From contig JAFWFU010000011.1 of assembly GCA_017515425.1 (NCBI GenBank), forward strand, positions 1 to 32,823: DNA of 32,823 nt, read 5' to 3'. Both the position numbers and the translations under genes were made by a program. This DNA is from Mogibacterium sp. Lineage in GTDB: Bacteria; Bacillota; Clostridia; Peptostreptococcales; Anaerovoracaceae. The notes under the pieces were generated by a model. The model was not told where the DNA came from. It worked only from the letters and a program-made list of their open reading frames with translations, and made no database searches. Below are positions 24,083 to 29,940 of this stretch, in pieces. The stretch's first letter is position 1. Each line of letters starts with the position of its first letter.

Positions 24083-24820
24083 TTGAGCTTGGAAATTGAT
24101 AAGATCGATAGAGAAGAAAATAGAGATGAAAACCTTGAGATAATGCGGAGCCCCATTTATTTTGGTATAGATATGGTGGATATGGATATGGCTAATACAA
24201 GTATGGCTGATATAAATATGCTGGATATAGAAGTCAATAGTTTTTTGGATAAGCTAGGCTCTGCGGAGGCTGTTCCGGGTGGCGGCGGAGCCTCAGCGCT
24301 TGCCGGAGCACTCGGCGCTTCGCTCGGAATAATGGTCGGCTCGCTGACTGCCGGCAAAAAGCGATATGCTGATGTTGAGGAAGATATAAAGAGGCTGATG
24401 ACTGAGATGAGAGATATTTCCAATCAGCTTGCAGTCTGTGTCAACAAGGACGCTGAGATGTTCGCTCCTCTCGCAGAGGCATATGGCATTCCCAAGGACG
24501 AGAAGGGAAGAGATGAGACTCTTGAGAAATGCCTGAGAGCTGCGGCGTCCGTGCCATATGAGATTATGGAGCTTTGCTCTAGGGCGATAGTGCTGCTCGA
24601 GGAATTCGCAGTCAAAGGCTCTAAGCTCGTCGTATCGGACGCGGCTGTGGGTGCAGCTCTTTGCAGGGGAGCTCTTTTAGGTGCTGCCGTCAATATAAAG
24701 GTAAATACCAGGCTGATGAAGAATAGGGACTATGCGGAGGCTCTAGACGCGAAGGCGGATGCCATGGTCGCGGAATATGAAGGGCGAGCCGAGGCGGTAT
24801 TTAACGACTACTACAGATAG
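24083..24820 (+). CDS. fchA: Methenyl-THF cyclohydrolase (FchA; formimino-THF cyclodeaminase family)
   Basis: Interconverts methenyl-THF and 10-formyl-THF. The FTCD_C-type domain begins at about residue 48 (LDIEVNSFLDKLGSAEAVPGGGGASALAGALGA) and runs to the end at 245, close to the usual ~205 aa. The N-terminal 45 residues are not part of the family. The frame opens at TTG 24083, but five ATG codons lie close together between 24174 and 24219 (MVDMDMANTSMADINM), one after GGTGG, so the true start is uncertain and may be near 24174. It supplies the activity probably missing from the preceding FolD. Transcribed with fhs and folD. Confidence 0.9.
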   Translation: MSLEIDKIDREENRDENLEIMRSPIYFGIDMVDMDMANTSMADINMLDIEVNSFLDKLGSAEAVPGGGGASALAGALGASLGIMVGSLTAGKKRYADVEEDIKRLMTEMRDISNQLAVCVNKDAEMFAPLAEAYGIPKDEKGRDETLEKCLRAAASVPYEIMELCSRAIVLLEEFAVKGSKLVVSDAAVGAALCRGALLGAAVNIKVNTRLMKNRDYAEALDAKADAMVAEYEGRAEAVFNDYYR

Positions 24821-24842
24821 GGGCAGCTTAGAATAAGGATAG

Positions 24843-24890
24843 TAGATTAGGATAAGAGTAGATTAGGATAAGAGTAAATTAGGATAAGGG
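24843..24890 (+). repeat. Three tandem 16-bp repeats upstream of the formate channel gene
   Basis: TAGATTAGGATAAGAG twice, then TAAATTAGGATAAGGG. Degenerate units (TTAGAATAAGG, AAATTAGGATTAGAAT) flank it on both sides across 24828-24935. It is purine-rich and non-coding, between fchA and the channel gene. Confidence 0.85.
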
Positions 24891-24956
24891 CAGCAGACTA
24901 TGAAAAGGGCAAATTAGGATTAGAATAATTTAGAAGGAAAGGAATATAAAGAAAAA

Positions 24957-25721
24957 ATGGGGATAAATTCACCTTTTGAAATATCGGATATTTGGATAAA
25001 CAACGGAGTTAAGAAAGCTAATTTGCCGATAGGGAAAATGCTGGTGCTCGCGATTATGGCAGGAGTCTTTATAGGACTCGGCGCAGATGTATTCGTGCTG
25101 GCGACTTCCGCCGCAGGAGACGCATTCCAAGCCATGATTGGCAAGCTCATAGGGGCTGCGCTCTTTCCCGTGGGGCTTATGCTGGTAATCCTCTGCGGCG
25201 GGGAACTCTTTACGGGCAACAATCTTCTGACGCTTGCCCTGATGGATAAGAAGATTAGTGCAGGTCATATGCTTAGGAATTGGGGCGTGGTATATATCGG
25301 CAATATGATAGGCTCGGTGGTGTTGGCATTCATGCTCGCAAGGAGCGGGCTCTTCGCTGACGCAGCAGCGGAACGCGCCATAGCCATAGCAGCAGCCAAG
25401 ACATCAATAACATTCATGCCGGCACTTATAAGGGGAATTCTCTGCAATTTTATCGTCGTACTTGCCTGCTGGATGCAGGCTGGCGCGAAGGATATGACGG
25501 GAAAGATATTTGCCATATGGTTTCCCATAATGCTCTTTGTATTTGCGGGGTTTGAACATAGCGTCGCCAATATGACCTATATTCCTCTTGGGATTTTCCT
25601 CGGTGCGGATATAGGCTGGGTTGCGTTCTTTATCGCAAATCTTGTTCCCGTTACCATTGGAAATATAATCGGCGGCGCGGCTTTCGTGCCAATCGCATAT
25701 TATTACGCATATAAGAAATGA
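24957..25721 (+). CDS. focA: Formate/nitrite transporter family channel (FocA-like)
   Basis: 254-aa pentameric-channel-type membrane protein with six hydrophobic segments. Family marks: CGGELFTGNN (80-89), the conserved channel histidine His201 in AGFEHSVANM, and TIGNIIGGAAF (233-243). Context with fhs, folD and fchA points to formate rather than nitrite or hydrosulfide as the substrate, moving formate out or in. The ribosome site is poor (GGAAAGGAATATAAAGAAAA before ATG). The gene ends one base before the -35 box of the folT promoter. Confidence 0.92.
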   Translation: MGINSPFEISDIWINNGVKKANLPIGKMLVLAIMAGVFIGLGADVFVLATSAAGDAFQAMIGKLIGAALFPVGLMLVILCGGELFTGNNLLTLALMDKKISAGHMLRNWGVVYIGNMIGSVVLAFMLARSGLFADAAAERAIAIAAAKTSITFMPALIRGILCNFIVVLACWMQAGAKDMTGKIFAIWFPIMLFVFAGFEHSVANMTYIPLGIFLGADIGWVAFFIANLVPVTIGNIIGGAAFVPIAYYYAYKK

Positions 25722-25750
25722 TTGACGCGGACAATCCGCATTGGTATCAT
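25722..25750 (+). promoter_or_regulatory. Promoter of the folT-folC transcript
   Basis: The -35 box is TTGACG (25722-25727), the spacer is 17 bases and the -10 box is TATCAT (25745-25750). The predicted start is near 25757, about 30 bases before the THF riboswitch. Confidence 0.7.
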
Positions 25751-25787
25751 TTGGGCGATATTATTCAAATATTTATACAGCAAATAT

Positions 25788-25884
25788 GGGCGAAGTAGGG
25801 CGCAGCGCGTCAAGTGCCGCAGGATGGGAAGTTGTCTGCGGACGAAGAGCATAGGCTCGCGGTGCTGCATCCGCATCCGTCGCC
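25788..25884 (+). ncRNA. Tetrahydrofolate (THF) riboswitch controlling folT
   Basis: Aptamer of the THF class found upstream of folate transporter genes. The conserved sequence blocks GCGTCAAGTGCCGC, GGATGGGAAGTTGTC, GACGAAGAGC and GCGGTGCTGCATCCGC occur in order. Helices: P1 GGCGA (25789-25793) with TCGCC (25880-25884); P2 GCAGC (25802-25806) with GCTGC (25864-25868); P3 CCGCAG (25817-25822) with CTGCGG (25836-25841); P4 GAGC/GCTC around 25847-25858. It sits between the promoter and folT. Alignment is from memory. Confidence 0.93.
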
Positions 25885-25944
25885 ACATTGGAAGATTCCT
25901 TCCGTGGCGAAGCCGTTATTGCTTTTAGGCATTTGCCGGGAGGG
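25880..25944 (+). promoter_or_regulatory. Expression platform of the THF riboswitch (candidate ribosome-site sequestration)
   Basis: TCGCCAC (25880-25886) can pair with GTGGCGA (25904-25910), competing with aptamer helix P1, which uses the same TCGCC. The intervening CCTTCC (25898-25903) can pair with the ribosome site GGGAGG (25938-25943). With THF bound, P1 would form and leave CCTTCC free to mask the ribosome site, shutting folT translation. No T run is present, arguing against a terminator. The mechanism is inferred. Confidence 0.55.
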
Positions 25945-25952
25945 TTTTTATT

Positions 25953-26480
25953 ATGAAAAATAAAACAGTAAACAAAGACAGTAAAACGCTCATGCTCGTC
26001 ACGCTGAGCGCGCTTATCGGAATCGAGATAGTGCTTTCGAGATTTCTTTCCATTTCCGCGTGGAATACCAAGATAGGGTTCAGCTTCGTTCCTATCGTCA
26101 TAGCTGCAATGCTCTATGGGCATATAGCCGGAGGCATAGTCGGGGCTCTGGGTGATTTTATCGGAGCGGTGCTTTTCCCTATTGGGGCGTATTTCCCAGG
26201 CTTTACTCTGACGGCGTTTTTCACGGGTATGGTTTTCGGACTTCTGCTTTATAAGGGGCAGAGCATAGCGAGAATTCTGACAGCGGTGCTCATCAATCAA
26301 TGCGTGCTGAGCCTTGGTCTCAACACTCTTTGGATAGCTGTTCTTTACGGCTCTCCATATGGCGCGCTTTTTCTGACACGCATAGTGCAGACGGTGATAC
26401 TCATTGCCGTACAGACGGTTGTTATAGCAGTAATCGCCAGGGCGCTGCCGAGATTTAAAGCGGGGCTGGCGGCGGCTTAA
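25953..26480 (+). CDS. folT: ECF transporter folate-specific S component
   Basis: 175-aa membrane protein with about six hydrophobic segments, the substrate-binding S component of an energy-coupling factor transporter. The opening TLMLVTLSALIGIEIVLSRF and the motif GALGDFIGAVLFPIGAYFPGFTL are typical of FolT-type S components. The THF riboswitch upstream supports folate as the substrate. It needs shared EcfA/EcfT subunits encoded elsewhere. The ribosome site GGGAGGG ends 8 bases before the ATG. The gene is followed by the folate polyglutamylation gene, so uptake and retention of folate are coupled. Confidence 0.93.
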   Translation: MKNKTVNKDSKTLMLVTLSALIGIEIVLSRFLSISAWNTKIGFSFVPIVIAAMLYGHIAGGIVGALGDFIGAVLFPIGAYFPGFTLTAFFTGMVFGLLLYKGQSIARILTAVLINQCVLSLGLNTLWIAVLYGSPYGALFLTRIVQTVILIAVQTVVIAVIARALPRFKAGLAAA

Positions 26481-26532
26481 ATGTAGATAAGCGTATGGAT
26501 TGCGGAGAAGGAATCGGACTGCGGATAATAAT

Positions 26533-27087
26533 ATGAATTATGAACAAACTTTGGACTATATAAATTCGGTGAGGCTTAACCAATGGAAGCTCGGGCTGTC
26601 TCGGACGCGGGAGCTTCTTCATATGCTCGGGGATCCCCAGGACAGTCTGAAATTCGTTCATATCGGCGGCACCAACGGAAAAGGCTCCACATCGGCAATG
26701 ATAGAGTCAGTGCTGAGAAAGGCGGGCTATCGCACGGGGATTTTTCCATCTCCATTTATCGAGGAGTTCAGGGAAAGAATCAGGGTGAGCGGTGGCAAGA
26801 TTTCAGAGGACGACCTCTGTAGGATTACGGAAAGGGTGAAAGCCGCCGCAGACAGAATGGAGGACGAGCCGAGTCATTTTGAAATCGTTACAGCAATAGG
26901 CATGGTCTATTTCAATGAAAGAAACTGCGATATTGTGGTACTCGAGGTAGGGCTCGGGGGAGAATTCGACGCCACGAATATAATCAGAGCGCCTGAGGCG
27001 GCGGTGCTGACAAATATAGGTTTGGATCATACGGACTTTCTCGGGACGACGCTCGCTGAGATAGCGAGGACTAGGCGGGAATCATAA
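26533..27087 (+). CDS. folC: Folylpolyglutamate synthase, N-terminal part (frameshifted gene)
   Basis: First half of a folC-type gene; FolC adds glutamates to folates (and dihydropteroate). From ATG 26533 (MNYEQTLDYINS) it has the Mur-ligase-like ATP site GGTNGKGST (45-53), the signature FPSPFIEEFRERI, and VLEVGLGGEFDATNI with TNIGLDHTDFLG. The normal continuation (EIAxxKAGIIKSG) is lost: after GCG AGG ACT the reading shifts and stops at TAA 27085-27087. Moving to the -1 frame at about 27075 gives AGIIKSGSHVIIYP, the expected sequence, with no gap. So one base is missing, by mutation or sequence error. A TTG at 26500 is an alternative start. No slippery heptamer is evident. Confidence 0.85.
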   Translation: MNYEQTLDYINSVRLNQWKLGLSRTRELLHMLGDPQDSLKFVHIGGTNGKGSTSAMIESVLRKAGYRTGIFPSPFIEEFRERIRVSGGKISEDDLCRITERVKAAADRMEDEPSHFEIVTAIGMVYFNERNCDIVVLEVGLGGEFDATNIIRAPEAAVLTNIGLDHTDFLGTTLAEIARTRRES

Positions 27088-27101
27088 AAAGCGGCTCGCA
27101 T

Positions 27102-28412
27102 GTGATTATATATCCGAATTTGCCAGAAGTCATGGATGTGCTGAGAGAGGTCTGTGAAGATAGGGGTTGCGAGATGAGCATAGCTGACTTCGGGAGAATG
27201 ATTCAGCTTGATACAGATCTCAGCGGACAGACACTTCTTTGGAAAGGGCAAGACCTCATATTCAAATTGCCGTTAATCGGGGACTATCAGATGAGAAATG
27301 CCACGGTCGCACTGACAGCCATAGAAATCCTGCAAGAGAAGGGCTGGGATATATCAGATATGGCTATTATAGAAGGAATGTCAGAAGCTGAATGGCAGGC
27401 GAGATTTGAGCTCCTCTCTTACGACCCTGTGTTTATACTCGACGGCGGGCATAATTCTCAATGCGCCGAGGCTGTGGCAGAGTCCCTCAGAAAATACCTG
27501 CCGAATACCAAGTTGACGCTCGTTATCGGAATGCTTAGAGATAAGGACTACAGTGCGGCATTGGATATTTTGCTGCCTTTTGCGGAGAAATGCTATTGTC
27601 TGACTCCCGAGAGCGAGAGGGCACTTTCTGCGGATAGTCTTGCGGAACTTATCAGAGAAAAGGGTGTATCTGCGGAGAGTTTCGAAACGGCAGAGGAAAT
27701 CCTGACTAAATGCTTTGATGAGGAAGCTCCCGTCTTGGCATTCGGCTCTCTCTATATGGCTGGGGAAATCAGAAAGACGCATAGAAGGCTCAGCAAGAAA
27801 AGAATCAGGGATAAAGCAAAAAGTGCAAGAGAAGCTCTTTCCGAAGAGGAGAGGGATAGCTTCTCGAAAGAGATCTGCAAAAAGATTGCTGAGACCGAAG
27901 AATATAAAAAGGCGAATATCATATTCGCATACAAATATGCAGGCGGAGAGGTCAGAACTGATGAACTCGAAAAAGCGGCTCTCGCAGAAGGAAAGCTAAT
28001 CGCCTATCCTGTTTGCGGAGCGAAGAGCATTTCCAATCATCTTCGCGCCGATAGGGAGAATGATTACAACCTTTTCACCGACGGGAAGGATATGGTGGCT
28101 GTAATTCCTGGAGAGGAACGGGACGCATGGAAGGAGAGCGGCTGCTATGGAATTAGAGAGCCTGCGTTGGAAAAGGGCAAAATGATAGAACCCTCGGGAA
28201 TAGATTTGATTATCGCGCCCTGCACTTCCTTTGATGAAGAACTTAACAGACTAGGCATGGGCGGAGGCTATTACGACGGATATTTGCCTAAATGTGAGAA
28301 CGCTAAGACCTTTGCGGTGGCATTTGAGGTTCAAAAGAGCGATAAGATACCGACTGATGAGCACGACTATGCGGTGAATGCGGTTATCACGGAGAAAACG
28401 GTATATTTATAG
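27102..28412 (+). CDS. FolC C-terminal part fused to 5-formyl-THF cyclo-ligase (MTHFS)
   Basis: Second half of the frameshifted gene; the frame is open from about 27075, and the ATG at 27102 is only the first in frame, without a ribosome site. Residues 1-225 are the FolC C-terminal region (LPLIGDYQMRNATVAL, FILDGGHNSQCAEAV, VIGMLRDKD, AFGSLYMAGEI). From about residue 230 (nucleotide ~27790) a complete 5-formyl-THF cyclo-ligase domain follows: KKRIRDKAKSAREALSEEER, IFAYKYAGGEVRT, IIAPCTSFDEELNRLGMGGG and YYDGYL. It converts 5-formyl-THF to methenyl-THF using ATP. Together the gene (26533-28412) encodes a FolC-MTHFS fusion of about 626 aa, broken at one position. Confidence 0.85.
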   Translation: MIIYPNLPEVMDVLREVCEDRGCEMSIADFGRMIQLDTDLSGQTLLWKGQDLIFKLPLIGDYQMRNATVALTAIEILQEKGWDISDMAIIEGMSEAEWQARFELLSYDPVFILDGGHNSQCAEAVAESLRKYLPNTKLTLVIGMLRDKDYSAALDILLPFAEKCYCLTPESERALSADSLAELIREKGVSAESFETAEEILTKCFDEEAPVLAFGSLYMAGEIRKTHRRLSKKRIRDKAKSAREALSEEERDSFSKEICKKIAETEEYKKANIIFAYKYAGGEVRTDELEKAALAEGKLIAYPVCGAKSISNHLRADRENDYNLFTDGKDMVAVIPGEERDAWKESGCYGIREPALEKGKMIEPSGIDLIIAPCTSFDEELNRLGMGGGYYDGYLPKCENAKTFAVAFEVQKSDKIPTDEHDYAVNAVITEKTVYL

Positions 28413-28528
28413 TGTGTACTCGAAATAATACAATGCAAAATACGCATTCTATTCTACAAAAGACAAACGGTAATCGACAAAACGCACACGAAAAATGAAA
28501 AAGGCGCAAATGCTGAAAAATCAGGCTG

Positions 28529-28556
28529 TTGACAGGATTTATTTCTCGTATAGAAT
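28529..28556 (+). promoter_or_regulatory. Promoter of the structured small-ORF RNA
   Basis: The -35 box is TTGACA, a consensus match (28529-28534), the spacer is 16 bases and the -10 box is TAGAAT (28551-28556). Transcription would begin near 28563, right at the first strand of the outer helix of the RNA. The stretch 28413-28528 before it holds nothing I recognise. Confidence 0.75.
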
Positions 28557-28564
28557 AGTCTACA

Positions 28565-28814
28565 GATAGGTGAGCAGTGGCTCGCGGTTGGCTCAACCGG
28601 AAAAGTTTTTACTACATTCCTACCGTCTAAGGAGGTGGTGGCCATGGTAGAGACTATTCGAAGGGAGGGGCCGGAGATGGTAAGGGTTACAATAACGTTT
28701 AGTCATAAGACTATACGGGTAACAATTAGCATTAGCAAAAGCCGTCAGTCACTAGACTAGACGGCAACCCTAAACCGGTTGAGTCAGATGCTGACGAGCA
28801 TCGCTTCACCTATC
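28565..28814 (+). ncRNA. Structured RNA of about 250 nt enclosing a small ORF, unrecognised
   Basis: Nested long-range helices close the whole element. Outer: GATAGGTGA (28565-28573) with TCACCTATC (28806-28814), 9 bp perfect. Next: 28590-28600 with 28775-28785, 11 bp with one G-U. Inner: CCGTCTA (28623-28629) with TAGACGG (28758-28764), 7 bp. The inner helix brackets a ribosome site and a 38-codon ORF exactly. Local alternatives compete: CGGTTG/CAACCG (28585-28599), GCCGTC/GACGGC (28741-28765) and GATGCT/AGCATC (28788-28802). The predicted transcript start coincides with the outer helix. I do not recognise the class; a mobile palindromic element with 9-bp ends is another reading. It lies upstream of thyA; no intrinsic terminator follows. 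Confidence 0.6.
28644..28760 (+). CDS. Small ORF of 38 codons inside the structured RNA
   Basis: Starts MVETIRREGPEMVRVTITF and ends SKSRQSLD. It is preceded by a very strong ribosome site, AAGGAGG, at 28629-28635. The peptide is basic with alternating polar/hydrophobic strands and an internal repeat (MVRVTITFS and TIRVTISIS), so it could form a beta hairpin. No signal peptide or membrane helix. The stop TAG is part of the helix strand that pairs with bases just before the ribosome site. Whether the ORF is a peptide gene, or its translation only remodels the RNA, cannot be decided here. Confidence 0.5.
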   Translation: MVETIRREGPEMVRVTITFSHKTIRVTISISKSRQSLD

Positions 28815-28926
28815 ACAATTATACGAAAATCTCCAATCAGGTGCAAGCAAATTTCAAATAAAATTGCTAAATAGTAGAAATGCCAGAGAGGTAGGCGCGA
28901 TAAGGTAAATATTACGGAGGAATGAT

Positions 28927-29778
28927 ATGACAAAGGCGGACAGATATTTGGTGGAAGATATTCACAATATTTTGGACAATGGATATAAAGACGAAAATCC
29001 GCGCCCGAGGTATGAGGACGGAGCACCTGCGCATACCATAAGCGTCAATCATATTATGAGGAAATACGATCTCTCCAAAGGGGAATTCCCTATCTGCACT
29101 CTGCGCAGACAGGCGTGGAAAACGGGGATTCGAGAGATATTTACAATCTATCAGAAGTCCACCAATCTGCTGTCAGAGATGAGGGATATGGGTGTTACAT
29201 GGTGGGATCCATGGGATATAGGCGACGGCACTATAGGTCAGAGATATGGGGCGACGGTAAAGCGTTACGACCTTATGAACAATCTGATAGAGGATATAAA
29301 AAGGGATCCTTACGGGCGCCGCAAAATCGTTTCGCTCTGGCAGGAGACGGATCTCCGAGAGACGCCGGGGCTTCCTCCCTGCGCCTTCCTCACCATATGG
29401 AATGTTAGAGGAGACTATCTTGACATGGTGCTCGTCCAGAGGTCGGGAGATATGCTCACAGCCTCAGGCGCTGGCGGCATAAATGAGATACAATATGCGT
29501 CTCTGCTGATGATGGTAGCAAGGGTCTGCAATCTCAAGGAAGGCGTATTCACGCATTTCGTGGCGAATGAACAGATATATGACAGACATTTGGAAAATGC
29601 CGAGGAAATGCTGAGGCGTGCTGCCGAGGCAGAGGCTTTGGAAGAATGCGCGCCAAGCCCAAGGCTCGTATTGAATAAGGAATCCGGCTGTGATTTTATG
29701 GATATTACGCTCGAAGATTTCGAGATGAAAGACTATGAACCAATGCAGCCGCAGCTCAAATTTGAACTCGGAATCTAA
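28927..29778 (+). CDS. thyA: Thymidylate synthase
   Basis: Makes dTMP from dUMP, using methylene-THF as carbon donor and reductant. 283 aa. The catalytic cysteine is Cys152 in LPPCAFLTIW; the dUMP-phosphate-binding segment QRSGD (171-175, Arg172) and the later GGINEIQYASLLMMVARV with HFVANEQIYDRHLEN fit ThyA. The usual His after the Cys-Pro box is Ala, as I recall for a firmicute ThyA branch with PCAFLTLW. GGAGG precedes ATG 28927. The spacer 28815-28926 may carry a leader but no separate promoter is clear, so the upstream RNA promoter may drive it. It draws on the methylene-THF pool made by GcvT/SHMT. Confidence 0.95.
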   Translation: MTKADRYLVEDIHNILDNGYKDENPRPRYEDGAPAHTISVNHIMRKYDLSKGEFPICTLRRQAWKTGIREIFTIYQKSTNLLSEMRDMGVTWWDPWDIGDGTIGQRYGATVKRYDLMNNLIEDIKRDPYGRRKIVSLWQETDLRETPGLPPCAFLTIWNVRGDYLDMVLVQRSGDMLTASGAGGINEIQYASLLMMVARVCNLKEGVFTHFVANEQIYDRHLENAEEMLRRAAEAEALEECAPSPRLVLNKESGCDFMDITLEDFEMKDYEPMQPQLKFELGI

Positions 29779-29851
29779 AAAGCTGGTTATAGCTGCCCGC
29801 TGCCAATCACGACTCTCCTGACGACTTTTAGGATGTTTAGGTCGTTTTTCG

Positions 29852-29881
29852 TTGACCGAATTTAGAGCCGAATGATATACT
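29852..29881 (+). promoter_or_regulatory. Promoter of the gcvT-glyA fusion gene
   Basis: The -35 box is TTGACC (29852-29857), the spacer is 18 bases and the -10 box is TATACT (29876-29881). The ribosome site AAGGAGAAAGGAAG ends a few bases before ATG 29941. Confidence 0.7.
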
Positions 29882-29940
29882 CTATATGCTAGCAAAGCGT
29901 GCATTTTTATCGCATTTTTATAAGGAGAAAGGAAGAAAAA

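Noticed and set aside
27067-27087. Programmed frameshift in the folC-MTHFS gene
   Set aside because: No X-XXY-YYZ slippery heptamer at the shift site and no obvious stimulatory structure; a missing base is simpler.
28927-29778. ThyA with Ala in place of His after the catalytic Cys as a broken enzyme
   Set aside because: The PCAFLTxW form is, as I recall, normal for a firmicute ThyA branch, and all other motifs are intact.
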